Shown here piece by piece: positions 1 through 8,252 of a stretch of DNA of 64,000 nt. Where the stretch lies: the NCBI GenBank assembly GCA_018262575.1, contig JAGSYU010000027.1, positions 1 through 64,000 on the forward strand. The letters run 5' to 3'. The number at the start of each line of letters is the position of its first letter. Positions within the stretch are counted from its first letter, which is position 1. A model generated the notes under the pieces. It did not search any database and was not told the DNA's origin. It was given only the letters and a program-made list of their open reading frames with translations. Source of the DNA: Pseudomonadota bacterium (lineage in GTDB: Bacteria; Pseudomonadota; Alphaproteobacteria; Rhizobiales; Pleomorphomonadaceae). A program made the translations under genes and the position numbers.

Positions 1-1
1 G

Positions 2-574
2 CTGTTCGGCATTCTGCTGGCCATCGGCATCGTCCACCAGAAGGTGATGGACAAGTCGCTGATGCCCTGGATCATCGCCAGCCAGACGGTGCCGATCCTG
101 GCGGTGGCGCCGATGCTGATCGTCGTGCTCAACGCCATCGGCATCTCCGGCCTGCTGCCCAAGGCGCTGATCTCCACCTACCTGTCGTTCTTTCCGGTGG
201 TGGTGGGCATGGTGAAGGGGCTGCGCTCGCCGGAGACCATCCACCTCGACCTGATGCGCACCTACAACGCCGATGACATGCAAGTGTTCACCAAGCTGCG
301 TTGGCCGGCCTCGGTACCCTTCCTGTTCGCCTCGCTGAAGGTTGGTATCGCCATCTCGCTGATCGGCGCCATCGTCGGTGAGTTGCCGACCGGCGCGGTG
401 GCCGGCCTCGGTGCCCGGCTGCTGTCCGGCTCCTATTACGGCCAGACCATCCAGATCTGGGCGGCCCTGTTTGCCGCCGCCTTCCTCGCCGGCCTGTTGG
501 TGCTGGTCGTTGGCTGGTCGGAACGCCTCGTCATGCGGCTGATGGGTGCCCGTCCCGAGAGGAGGGCCGCATGA
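2..574 (+). CDS. ABC transporter permease, NitT/TauT class (5' truncated)
   Basis: This is the C-terminal 190 residues of an inner-membrane ABC permease; the reading frame is already open at the first bases, so the start lies outside the window. Several hydrophobic helices are visible, and the cytoplasmic coupling segment (DLMRTYNADDMQVFTKLRWP, then the SLKVGIAISLIGAIVGEL helix) matches the SsuC/TauC/ThiX permease pattern. The next gene overlaps it by the ATGA motif and encodes a paralogous permease with the same DLMRTY segment, so the two probably form a heterodimeric channel. The binding protein follows. No ATPase is in view; it is probably upstream. The substrate is inferred only from the binding protein (an NMT1/THI5-like ligand such as a pyrimidine or flavin precursor). 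Confidence 0.85.
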   Translation: MFGILLAIGIVHQKVMDKSLMPWIIASQTVPILAVAPMLIVVLNAIGISGLLPKALISTYLSFFPVVVGMVKGLRSPETIHLDLMRTYNADDMQVFTKLRWPASVPFLFASLKVGIAISLIGAIVGELPTGAVAGLGARLLSGSYYGQTIQIWAALFAAAFLAGLLVLVVGWSERLVMRLMGARPERRAA

Positions 575-1443
575 TGCTCCCCCTCCTGCTGATCGCCATC
601 CTGGGCGTCGCGCTCGGCATCTCCTGGCTCTGCGTCTATCTCGTGTACCTTGGAGAAACGGTGCCAGCGGCGCGTCGCCCGGTCGATCTCGCCGTACCGC
701 TGTTGTTCGGCGTCATGCTCATCGCCGAATGGGAACTGGTGACGCGCGGCTTCGGCATTCCGGAGATCCTGCTGCCGGCACCGTCCGTCATCCTTGCCGC
801 GGCGGCCAATGCCCTTCCGACGCTGTGGGAGGACGTGGTGCAGACTTTCGTCAGGTCGGTGCTGTCGGGCTATGTCGTCGGCTGCGGCCTCGGCTTCCTG
901 GCCGCGCTGCTGATCAACCGCTCCGACTTCCTGAAGCGTGGCCTGCTGCCGCTCGGCAACTTCGTGTCGGCGTTGCCGATCGTCGGCGTCGCGCCGATCG
1001 CCGTCATGTGGTTCGGCTTCGACTGGCAGTCCAAGGCGGCGGTCATCGTGCTGATGACCTTCTTCCCGATGCTGGTCAACACCGAGGCCGGGCTCACGGC
1101 CGCCGGGCACATGGAACGCGACCTGATGCGCACCTATGCCGCCACCTGGGGCGACGAGATGCGCCGCCTCCGCCTGCCGGCTGCCTGGCCGTTCATCTTC
1201 AATGCGCTGAAGATCAATTCGACGCTGGCGCTGATCGGCGCCATCGTTGCCGAATTCTTCGGTGCGCCGACCTATGGCGTCGGCTTCCGCATCTCCACCG
1301 AAATGGGCCGCATGAATACTGCCATGGTCTGGGCGGAAATCGGCGTCGCGGCCATCCTCGGGTCGGCCTTTTACGGCGTCATCGCGCTTATCGAGCGGCG
1401 CGTGACCTTCTGGCATCCGTCTGTCCGCAAGGGACAGAGGTGA
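571..1443 (+). CDS. ABC transporter permease, NitT/TauT class
   Basis: A 290-residue inner-membrane permease with about six hydrophobic segments. It starts at the ATG that overlaps the stop of the preceding permease (ATGA), which indicates translational coupling. The coupling-helix region (RDLMRTYAATWGDEMRRLRL followed by a helix containing TLALIGAIVAEF) closely mirrors that of the upstream permease, so the pair looks like an ancient duplication. The N-terminus carries an extra helix (LLLIAILGVALGISWLCVYL) before the permease core. The substrate-binding protein gene starts 46 nt downstream behind a strong ribosome binding site. Membership of the BPD_transp_1 family is clear; the transported substrate is not. 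Confidence 0.85.
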   Translation: MMLPLLLIAILGVALGISWLCVYLVYLGETVPAARRPVDLAVPLLFGVMLIAEWELVTRGFGIPEILLPAPSVILAAAANALPTLWEDVVQTFVRSVLSGYVVGCGLGFLAALLINRSDFLKRGLLPLGNFVSALPIVGVAPIAVMWFGFDWQSKAAVIVLMTFFPMLVNTEAGLTAAGHMERDLMRTYAATWGDEMRRLRLPAAWPFIFNALKINSTLALIGAIVAEFFGAPTYGVGFRISTEMGRMNTAMVWAEIGVAAILGSAFYGVIALIERRVTFWHPSVRKGQR

Positions 1444-1489
1444 ACCCGGCGACGGCAAACGCCGCCGGCAATCAAAAAAGGGGAACGAC

Positions 1490-2473
1490 ATGACCAACAC
1501 CGTGACCAGGCTGGCGCTGGCCAGCGCCTTGGCGCTAACGGCCTTCGAGGCCGAAGCCGCCGACAAGCTGACGCTGCAATTGAAATGGGTGACGCAAGCC
1601 CAGTTCGCCGGCTATTTCGTCGCCAAGGACAAGGGCTACTACGAGGCCGAGGGTCTCGACGTCGAGATCAAGCCCGGCGGCCCCAACATCGCTCCCGAGC
1701 AGATCATCGCCGGTGGTGGCGCCGATGTGATCGTCGACTGGATGGGCGCCGCGCTCGCCGCTCGCGAGAAGGGCGTGCCGCTGGTCAACATCGCCCAGCC
1801 CTACAAGAACGCCGGCCTTGAGATCATCTGCCCCGCCGACAGCCCGATCAAGAAGGTGGAAGACTTCAAGGGCCACACCATCGGCGTCTGGTTTTATGGT
1901 AATGAGGTGCCGTTCTTCGCGCTGATGAACAAATACGGCCTGAAGACCGAGGGCGGCGCTGACGGCGTCAAGGTTCTGCAGCAGAGCTTCGACGTGCAGC
2001 CGCTCATCCAGAAGCAGGCCGACTGCATCCACGTCATGACCTACAACGAACTTGGTCAGGCCTTTGACGCCGGCTACACCGCCGACAAGCTCACCGTCTT
2101 CTCCTACACCGAAATGGGCGACAATCTGCTGGAGGACGGCCTCTATGCGCTCGAGCCCAGCCTGAAGGACGCCGCCTTCAAGGACAAGCTCGTTCGCTTC
2201 GTCCGTGCCTCGATGAAGGGCTGGTCCTACGCCAAGGACAATCCGGAGGACGCCGCCGACATCGTGCTCGAGAATGATACCACCGGCGCCCAGACCAAGG
2301 AACACCAGCTCTACATGATCAAGGAAGTTGCCAAGCTCCTGGGGGATTCCACCGGCGTGCTCGACGAGGCGGCTTATGCTCGTACCGAGAAGGCCGTGCT
2401 CGATCAGAAAATCATCACCAAGAAGCCGGATGGCGCCTGGACGCACGAAATCACCGACGCCGCGGTGAAGTGA
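1490..2473 (+). CDS. NMT1/THI5-like ABC substrate-binding protein
   Basis: A 327-residue periplasmic binding protein with a Sec signal peptide (about residues 1-23, ending EAEAA). The mature part begins KLTLQLKWVTQAQFAGYFVA, the signature of the NMT1/THI5-like family (ThiY, RibY, SsuA relatives). The start is set by an AGGGGAA ribosome binding site eight bases before ATG. The protein follows the two permeases in one operon. NMT1-like members bind pyrimidine thiamine precursors, riboflavin, sulfonates or hydroxymethylpyrimidine; nothing here decides between them. The CCCFC-type motif of fungal THI5 enzymes is absent, so this is a transporter component, not an enzyme. Confidence 0.85.
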   Translation: MTNTVTRLALASALALTAFEAEAADKLTLQLKWVTQAQFAGYFVAKDKGYYEAEGLDVEIKPGGPNIAPEQIIAGGGADVIVDWMGAALAAREKGVPLVNIAQPYKNAGLEIICPADSPIKKVEDFKGHTIGVWFYGNEVPFFALMNKYGLKTEGGADGVKVLQQSFDVQPLIQKQADCIHVMTYNELGQAFDAGYTADKLTVFSYTEMGDNLLEDGLYALEPSLKDAAFKDKLVRFVRASMKGWSYAKDNPEDAADIVLENDTTGAQTKEHQLYMIKEVAKLLGDSTGVLDEAAYARTEKAVLDQKIITKKPDGAWTHEITDAAVK

Positions 2474-2599
2474 CGGCATTCGGGAGAGCGTTTTTGAGTG
2501 AAGTGGATATCCGCTTCTTGTAGAAAATACGTAAAATCAACAAGATAGATCGTCTCTGGCTCTATGAAGCGCGGAAACGCTCTGACGGAAACATCAAGT

Positions 2600-2623
2600 C
2601 GCGCGGGGAGATCTTTCCGCGCG
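2600..2623. terminator. hairpin between convergent genes
   Basis: CGCGCGG at 2600-2606 pairs with CCGCGCG at 2617-2623, with further pairing in the loop. It lies between the binding-protein gene (+) and the ArsR gene (-). It has no clear T-run, so intrinsic termination is only possible. Confidence 0.35.
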
Positions 2624-2682
2624 ATTCGTCATCATCACGCGTAGGGAAACGCGAGCTAGGTCCATGCGAAACGTTGCCGGAC

Positions 2683-3006
2683 TCAGACGAGCAAGTGATT
2701 CAGCCCGGCGAGAAAATCGCCGATGCGTTGGCGGTGGGCGCAATAATAGATGGTCCGTCCGTCGCGTCGGGCCAAGACGAGACCGTCCGATCTGAGACGG
2801 GCAAGCTGTTGCGATACCGCAGGTTGCGGCAGGTCCAGCTTCCGCTCGAGCTCGCCGACCGAGCATTCCTTGCGGGAGAGGTGCACCAGAATGGCTAGCC
2901 GCTGCTCGTGGGAAAGCGCCCGGACGGTGCGACAAAGGTCGTGGATCGATACGGGAAAGGCCCCCTTTCCGTCATCGACTGAATCGTTCTGACTGGTATC
3001 GTGCAT
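2683..3006 (-). CDS. ArsR/SmtB-family winged-helix regulator
   Basis: A 107-residue regulator of the ArsR fold, closest in style to NolR/BigR/HlyU-type members. A helix-turn-helix is visible in SVGELERKLDLPQPAVSQQL, followed by the beta-wing (RRDGRTIYYCA). I chose the ATG at 3006 because GAGGTG lies about nine bases upstream; a GTG at 3018 would add four residues. Metal-site motifs of ArsR (CVC) are missing. Three cysteines are present (positions 25, 48 and 89 with this start), which leaves room for thiol-based sensing as in BigR/SqrR, but this is inference. It is convergent with the upstream ABC operon and no obvious target gene is adjacent on its strand. Confidence 0.8.
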   Translation of the reverse strand: MHDTSQNDSVDDGKGAFPVSIHDLCRTVRALSHEQRLAILVHLSRKECSVGELERKLDLPQPAVSQQLARLRSDGLVLARRDGRTIYYCAHRQRIGDFLAGLNHLLV

Positions 3007-3490
3007 GACTTCGTTCACCTCGACGCTAGAGGTGCCTTCCCCGGTAATAAACCGTCAACTGTACGGAAACACAAGGCGCGTCAGAGGCGGTCGGCCGGCT
3101 GCAGTGGGGCTATCCGGTCGTGGCGGGTAATTTTAGCGGGCAAGGATAACGATGAGAAATAAAAGGCGTAATATAGTGAACAAAATATCAATCACAGGGC
3201 TTTGTGGCGTGTTTTTAGAAACGGTGATTTTCCGGGAAAATCTAGGCACCCCGGGGCCGTAGACGTGCGGGGCAGTCTGCCTCGCGCGTCGGATTGCCCG
3301 TTCCTTCGCTGCGGAGGGGATAAACCTATGGTTGTTTTCTCTCTCGTAAATTTTATTGAGGAAATCGCAGTTGCCGATCGTCTCGCGGCGCGTCGGACCG
3401 CATCAGGTTAGTTGCGACCGGTTGGCAGGCCGAGAATCGAAACGTCGCCGTGCCCAGATCGGATACGGCGACGCCTGCGTGGAAGAGTGG
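3007..3490. other. non-coding gap of about 480 nt
   Basis: No open frame with coding character is seen. The part around 3130-3240 and 3330-3365 is clearly more AT-rich than the surroundings (for example TATAGTGAACAAAATATCAA) and may hold the promoter and operator of the ArsR gene. No repeat or RNA family is recognised. Confidence 0.5.
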
Positions 3491-4093
3491 TTACTTCAGC
3501 GAGCCGACCAGGGACGCGCGCGCGTCCTCAATGAGGTCCCAGCTATTGGGATCGCGCGTCGACTGGCGCTTGAGGTAGGTATAGGACGTGTCCGTCCAGA
3601 CCAGAATCTTGTCCGTCTTGTTATCCAGCACGACGTCACCACGGTTGGTACGAACGGTGAGCACGGCGTGGCCCGAGCCGGTCTCATCGCGGACCACGGT
3701 GATCAGCAGCGCGCTCTCTGGCCAGCCCGAGCGCATGAGATCCCGCCGCTTCTCAAGGACGTAGTCCTCGCAGTCTCCGGCGAGCTTGGGATAGTCCCAA
3801 CGTTCGAGAGTGCCGTAGATTTCCATGTCGGTGGCCGGCAGCACGGCGGTGTTGATCGCTGTATTGACCTGGTTGAGTTGGTTCCAGACCGCCTGCGTCA
3901 GCGTTACAACCTGATTGACCTCCGTTTCGCGACGGCAGTCGGCGGGATAGGTGGCGCAGAACTGCACGTAGCCGACCGGAGGGGCCGCGACGCCATGGAT
4001 GCTCATCAGCTTTTCTGCCGCCGACACAGTATTGGCAGCCAGCAGAGCGCAGGCAAATAAAGCCGTTCTTTTTAGCGTCGCGATCTTGTTCAT
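3491..4093 (-). CDS. secreted transglutaminase-like cysteine protease family protein (BTLCP)
   Basis: A 200-residue protein with an N-terminal signal peptide (hydrophobic segment at about 10-21, cleavage after VSAAE). It belongs to the bacterial transglutaminase-like cysteine proteinase family (COG3672, PF06035), common in Rhizobiales. The Cys-His-Asp triad is visible: Cys in LAGDCEDYV, His in GSGHAVLTV and Asp in VVLDN. Relatives such as LapG cleave surface adhesins under c-di-GMP control; a LapD partner is not seen nearby, so the substrate is unknown. It is monocistronic, with about 490 nt of free sequence upstream. Confidence 0.85.
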   Translation of the reverse strand: MNKIATLKRTALFACALLAANTVSAAEKLMSIHGVAAPPVGYVQFCATYPADCRRETEVNQVVTLTQAVWNQLNQVNTAINTAVLPATDMEIYGTLERWDYPKLAGDCEDYVLEKRRDLMRSGWPESALLITVVRDETGSGHAVLTVRTNRGDVVLDNKTDKILVWTDTSYTYLKRQSTRDPNSWDLIEDARASLVGSLK

Positions 4094-4581
4094 CGTCGTG
4101 ACGTCTCCCTGTTGTTGTCAGGAGAATGGCACACTTGTTTTTCGGTCGCGTGAAATGGAAAAATCAAAACGATAGTATCTCGGAAATGATCTGTTTACGA
4201 AAATTAGAGTCGTGTTTTATGATTTGTTTATACTAACAGAATTGATCCTGTTTACTTTGTGTCCACCATGACGGTCGCCCATCTCTCCAAGCGTTAACGC
4301 CTGAAGGGGGGATGGGTTGCCCGGCTGGCCCGAACTCTCCGATCTGTCCGGCTTCGGCACGCTCGGTTTCGGACGCTGCATTAACCCTGCCAGACGGAAG
4401 TGTCCGCCGTTGGCACAGGTGCGTCGTTTCGGGGAGGAGAAGAGGGGGGACTGGCCAGGGCCGACCGCACACCGCGGCCGTCGTCAACTCGGCCAGAAAG
4501 GTGGCCGGCTGGCGGAAAAATCGAGGCGTGGTTATCGAATGGAAAATGCCGGAACGACGAGGCGCGGTGCCGCGTCTGTCG
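4094..4581. other. non-coding gap of about 490 nt
   Basis: The first 150 nt (4130-4260) are AT-rich and contain promoter-like A/T tracts for the minus-strand gene ending at 3491. The remainder is GC-rich without a convincing gene or structured RNA. Short plus-strand frames here lack ribosome binding sites and family similarity. Confidence 0.45.
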
Positions 4582-5250
4582 TCAAAGATTGTTCTTCAGC
4601 ATGTCCTCGGACTGCAGCATCGCAAATTCCACGGCGATGCCGTCGCCGAAGTGGCGGATCACGCGGGCCCGCATGCGCCCGAGCGTGATCGGTGTACCGA
4701 ACGGCGGACGGATGTTTGTGGCGATGGCCGCGCCGGACAGCGAGACGTCGATGATCTTGCAGCGGCTTTCCTGCCCGTCGGGCAGAACCAGGTTCGAGAA
4801 GGGCCGGTGCGGCGTGATGCGCTCGTGGCGACGATCCTCGGGAAGGTTGAGGGTGTCGCGGTTGGCGAGCCAGGTCAGTTGGGCGGCGAGCCTCTCGCGC
4901 TTGCCGGCGGTGGCGTTCACCGTCATGGCGAAACCGCCCTCGAACAGGCGGGTGATCTGTCCTTCGATGCGGCCGACGTGATCGATGTAGGCAACGACCC
5001 TCTCGCCGATGTCCCCGACAACCGGCGTCATCAGCGCCGCGCCGCCAGGCGACATGTCCAGTAGCTGGCAGGGGTATTCATTGCGGTTGGGCAGCATGAA
5101 GCGGCCAAGCACATCAATCTTGACGCGCTGGAACCGCCGGCGTTCCGGCTTGGGGAATCTGCTCGCACGAGGAGGCGTCGGAGCCGCGAGGGTTGCCATG
5201 CCGCTGTCCTGTCGGCCAAACGCGGCCGCTCGGCGTGAAACGGTAAGCAT
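4582..5250 (-). CDS. tandem PilZ-domain protein (putative c-di-GMP receptor)
   Basis: A 222-residue cytoplasmic protein with two PilZ-like domains. The first starts with RRRFQRVKIDVLGRF and has DMSPGGAALMT; the second starts with DRRHERITPHRPFSN and has DVSLSGAAIAT. These match the RxxxR and (D/N)xSxxG c-di-GMP-binding motifs. The second copy is a variation of the RxxxR motif (RRHER). The start at 5250 has a close AAGG; an internal ATG at 5199 with AGGA eight bases upstream is an equally reasonable start. It lies 42 nt downstream of the PAS gene on the same strand and is likely its operon partner. Confidence 0.8.
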   Translation of the reverse strand: MLTVSRRAAAFGRQDSGMATLAAPTPPRASRFPKPERRRFQRVKIDVLGRFMLPNRNEYPCQLLDMSPGGAALMTPVVGDIGERVVAYIDHVGRIEGQITRLFEGGFAMTVNATAGKRERLAAQLTWLANRDTLNLPEDRRHERITPHRPFSNLVLPDGQESRCKIIDVSLSGAAIATNIRPPFGTPITLGRMRARVIRHFGDGIAVEFAMLQSEDMLKNNL

Positions 5251-5292
5251 CCAACCTTAAGATTAGGTTTAGTGGCTACTCGCGCGACTGGT

Positions 5293-5958
5293 TTAGTCGG
5301 TCCGGCCGCCCTCGATCACGCGAAAATGGCGGAAGGTCCGGCCCGGCGCCATGGGAGCGGCCTGCCGGCGCCGATCGATCCTGAGCGACGGCGGTTCATG
5401 GCGGATGGGCGCGCGCGCGTGCGTGCCGTCGACCTTTTCGCTGTTGAGCAGGAAAGCGGGCTTTTCATCCGGCCAGATCAGCCGGAGGCTCTGCAGCGGC
5501 TGGCGAACCACCGGATAAAGGCCGAGCCAGTAGGGCTGGTCCATCGGTGCAAAGCAGCCGAGAATGCGGGTGTGGTTTGGCCCCTCATGCCGGAGCGGCA
5601 GGAACATCACCTCCACCGGCATGATCTGGCCGCGGTCGTTGGTGGCGCTGAGGCCGAACACGGCGGCGGCGCCGTCCTCGACCACGGCCGCCAGCAGGCA
5701 GGCGATGGATTCCCTGTCCTTGCCGGACCAGAAATCAAGCACGTTGCGGCCCTTCAGCTCGCGACCGTAGGCGGCGCAAATGCGAGTGCCGGCGAGGCGG
5801 AAGGAATAGGTATGGCGGTCGAGCGCCTCGAGAATGAAGGTGTCGCCGAGGATGCCGCGGATGGCCGCGGGGTCCACCTCGTTGCGCTCCGGCGCTGCCC
5901 GCCGGCCGCGCAGGTTCGTCCAATAGTCGTAAAGAGAACGCGCGACGACGCTTTTCAT
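5293..5958 (-). CDS. PAS_5-family sensory protein
   Basis: A 221-residue protein of the alphaproteobacterial PAS_5 family (PF07310, formerly DUF1488-like listings). The PAS core runs roughly from residue 10 to 140 (YDYWTNLRGRRAAPERNEVD at the start, then RLAGTRICAAYGRELKGRNV). I placed the start at 5958 because GCGGGGATTTCG precedes that ATG; upstream in-frame codons lack a ribosome binding site. No signal peptide or catalytic domain is visible, so it is a stand-alone sensor or adaptor. It is co-oriented with the downstream tandem PilZ gene, and the two may form a ligand-sensing/c-di-GMP pair. The C-terminal 60 residues are Arg-rich and poorly conserved in appearance. Confidence 0.75.
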   Translation of the reverse strand: MKSVVARSLYDYWTNLRGRRAAPERNEVDPAAIRGILGDTFILEALDRHTYSFRLAGTRICAAYGRELKGRNVLDFWSGKDRESIACLLAAVVEDGAAAVFGLSATNDRGQIMPVEVMFLPLRHEGPNHTRILGCFAPMDQPYWLGLYPVVRQPLQSLRLIWPDEKPAFLLNSEKVDGTHARAPIRHEPPSLRIDRRRQAAPMAPGRTFRHFRVIEGGRTD

Positions 5959-6454
5959 CGAAATCCCCGCAAGACCAGACCGACCCGGCTCAAGTTGCCC
6001 GTGGTGGGATGAGGCGCCATGCCATTTCGGCACAGGGGCAGCTCGTCCTAAACCAACCTGATGCGTTCTGAGCAGGCCTCATGCCACGAGGTCCCCGTTG
6101 TCCCCGCTGTTCTCGAGTGAGCGGGGACCAGCGGTTGAAAAAGAGTCGTGAACGATTGGGCGAGCCGTGCCATCGACGGGGGCGGGACAGGGTGAAAACG
6201 GGCAGTGAAAGCGGCATAGCGCCGGAGGAGGGCAAGTGGTCGCCGAATGGCGGAGGTGCCATTCCGCTATGGGTTTACGATCGGCTGTCGTGGCGGACAG
6301 CTTGGGGCGGATTGACTGCTGGCGCGGTGCCTGCCCCATCGCGGCACCGAGCCGTTCCCCGGTGTCCCTTTTTGACTGCGCTCTGGCACCGCTCCCGGCT
6401 TTGCGATAAAGCGCTGTCGAGGCTCGCGGCACGGCGGGCGTTGAGGAAGCCGCG
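5959..6454. other. non-coding gap of about 500 nt between divergent genes
   Basis: This region separates the minus-strand PAS gene from the plus-strand rhomboid-like gene. A perfect 9-bp inverted repeat is present (GTCCCCGCT at 6100-6108, AGCGGGGAC at 6120-6128). No convincing gene is seen; frames on both strands are rich in Arg/Pro/Ser and have no ribosome binding site. Confidence 0.4.
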
Positions 6455-7186
6455 ATGCAGGGTGATAACGACAATCTCGAACCGATGTTCAACCTGCCGC
6501 GGGTGATCCTCGTCTTCATCCTGCTGTCAGTCGGCATCTTCATGGGCCGCACCTGGTATCTCGGCGGCGATGGAGCGGCGACCTTCATCCTCACCTTCAG
6601 CTTCACCCCGATGCGCTATCAGTTCCTGGCCTCGGATATGGGCTTTCCCGGCGGTTGGGCCGCTGGATTGTGGAGCCCGTTCACCTACGTATTCTTGAGC
6701 CCCACGGCGTCCAGCCTGATCTTTGACCTCCTCTGGCTGGCAGCTTTCGGCACCGCTGTGGCGCGCCGCTTTGGGCCGTGGCGCTTTGCCGGCTTTGCCG
6801 CATCGGCTGCCGTTGTCGGTGCCGGCTTGTTCTGGCTGCTGTCCAAGGACCCGCAATCGCTGCTGCTCGGCCCGAACTTCGTGGTGGCGGCCCTGCTCGG
6901 CGCGGCCATCCGCTTCGTGTACACCGCTGGCCTTGGCGGCATCATGACCATGGGCGGCGACGCCTGGCGGCAGCCGGCGCTCGGTATCGTCGAGATGTGG
7001 TCGAACGTCCAGGTGCTGCAGCTGTTCGGCTTCATCTTTGCCGCCAACACGCTGTTCGCCGTGCTGTATGCGTCTTCCGGTCTTGATGGCAGGGCGCTGT
7101 TGCAGAACGCGCTTGGCTATATCGTCGGCATCCTGCTGTTCTCGCTGTTCGATCCCCGGCCGGCCTCGACGGTCCGACCCGGCTAA
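6455..7186 (+). CDS. rhomboid-fold membrane protein, catalytic residues missing
   Basis: A 243-residue integral membrane protein with about six hydrophobic helices, preceded by GAGGAAG eight bases before ATG. The segment WSPFTYVFLSPTASSLIFDL aligns with the rhomboid loop-1/TM2 pattern (normally T-x-x-F-x-H plus an HxxxN helix) and ARRFGPWRF with the following turn. The active-site GxSG is replaced by LLGPNFVVAALLGAA, and the C-terminal HLxG is replaced by QNALGYIVG. It therefore looks like a Derlin/iRhom-type pseudoprotease. The fold assignment rests on pattern similarity, not a search. The CBS gene follows 125 nt downstream. Confidence 0.65.
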   Translation: MQGDNDNLEPMFNLPRVILVFILLSVGIFMGRTWYLGGDGAATFILTFSFTPMRYQFLASDMGFPGGWAAGLWSPFTYVFLSPTASSLIFDLLWLAAFGTAVARRFGPWRFAGFAASAAVVGAGLFWLLSKDPQSLLLGPNFVVAALLGAAIRFVYTAGLGGIMTMGGDAWRQPALGIVEMWSNVQVLQLFGFIFAANTLFAVLYASSGLDGRALLQNALGYIVGILLFSLFDPRPASTVRPG

Positions 7187-7311
7187 GGGAAATTCCCTAG
7201 ATCGGCGCTTGCCAGACCGTCCAATTCATTCCATCCTGTGCGGGGCGATGAGGAGAAGACTGCCAGCCAATTGGTGGCTTCCTCATCATGGGACAAGCTG
7301 GAGGGATGGGA

Positions 7312-7746
7312 ATGACGACCGTCAGGCAAATTCTATCCGCCAAGGGCGAAGATGTGATCACCGGCGACCGCTCGATGTCGCTCGGGCAAGCCGTGACCAG
7401 GCTCGCCGGCAACAAGATCGGCGCGCTGATTTTCGTCGATGAAGATCGCCGCGTCATCGGCATTCTGTCAGAACGCGACATTGTCGCATCGCTGGCTCTG
7501 CACGGCGCGCGCGTGCTGGAGGAGCTGGCATCGGCCCACATGACCCGCAAGGTCAGTACCTGCACGCGGGACGATACGGTCGAGGACCTGATGGACATGA
7601 TGACCGCCGGCCGCTTCCGCCATCTGCCGGTGGTGGAGGACGGCAGGTTGGTGGGCATGGTGTCGATCGGCGACGTCGTCAAGCACCGGGTCGCCGACAT
7701 CGAGCACCAGGCCTCTGAGATCCGCAATTACCTGCTCACCTCGTGA
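7312..7746 (+). CDS. CBS-domain pair protein
   Basis: A 144-residue protein consisting of two CBS domains (a Bateman module), about residues 5-60 and 75-130; the copies read VIGILSERDI and LVGMVSIGDVV at the usual positions. The ATG at 7312 was chosen because GGAGGG lies six bases upstream; in-frame ATGs at 7288 and 7306 fit less well. Stand-alone CBS proteins of this type usually bind adenine nucleotides or NAD and modulate partner enzymes, but no partner is identified here. Confidence 0.85.
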   Translation: MTTVRQILSAKGEDVITGDRSMSLGQAVTRLAGNKIGALIFVDEDRRVIGILSERDIVASLALHGARVLEELASAHMTRKVSTCTRDDTVEDLMDMMTAGRFRHLPVVEDGRLVGMVSIGDVVKHRVADIEHQASEIRNYLLTS

Positions 7747-8094
7747 AAATCGGTCCCGTCGAGGCAAGCGTAGCGGGGTTTTTCCACGGCGCATGACGCA
7801 ATACTGCGCCGCGTGAGAAGAATTTTCGCTTCTCATGCAGAAGGTTGGAACACCATCGCCTTATTGCCCATGGTGGTTGGGCTGAAATTCGTTGCGCTTT
7901 GAGACGGGGCGGTTAAGATTTCGTTCAAGCCCGGTCGATTGGGTGGGTGGTCCGCTTGATGCGATGGCCGCACGAACAACGGTTCCGCCGACGGCGGAGC
8001 TCATGAACAGGTTGCACGTTCTGTTTCGACGATCGCCCCGGATGGTGGCTTGTTTGGCAACCGGATGGTCGTCAAGGCACGAAGGAGACCCGCG
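7747..8094. other. non-coding gap of about 350 nt
   Basis: It contains a 6-bp-stem hairpin (GAGAAG at 7815-7820 with CTTCTC at 7829-7834), possibly a weak terminator for the CBS gene. The rest shows no gene or RNA family I can recognise. Its end carries the ribosome binding site of the small gene at 8095. Confidence 0.4.
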
Positions 8095-8178
8095 ATGAGC
8101 TTGACCCGTAGCCTCAACACCCTCGTCGTCTGCGTCGCGTTTCTGTTCGTCGTCGCCATAGTGGCCGGCGTCATCTGA
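8095..8178 (+). CDS. 27-residue single-pass membrane protein
   Basis: A short frame of 27 codons with an excellent ribosome binding site (GAAGGAGA, seven bases before ATG). The product starts MSLTRSLNT and continues as one uninterrupted hydrophobic helix (VVCVAFLFVVAIVAGVI). The charge layout (Arg5 near the start, helix to the end) predicts a small inner-membrane peptide with its N-terminus in the cytoplasm. Function is unknown; such peptides often bind and regulate larger membrane complexes. It lies alone between the CBS gene and the minus-strand gene ending at 8253. Confidence 0.6.
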   Translation: MSLTRSLNTLVVCVAFLFVVAIVAGVI

Positions 8179-8252
8179 ACGCGCGCAAGATTCTTGTCCT
8201 GGAAGAGCCGATCGGCGGATGCTCGCCGGTCGGCTTTCTGCTTGTCGCTGAC

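Noticed and set aside
1535-2479. Minus-strand frame of 314 codons opposite the NMT1-like binding protein
   Set aside because: It is the antisense shadow of a clear gene with signal peptide and family match; its own product is low-complexity Gly/Leu/Val.
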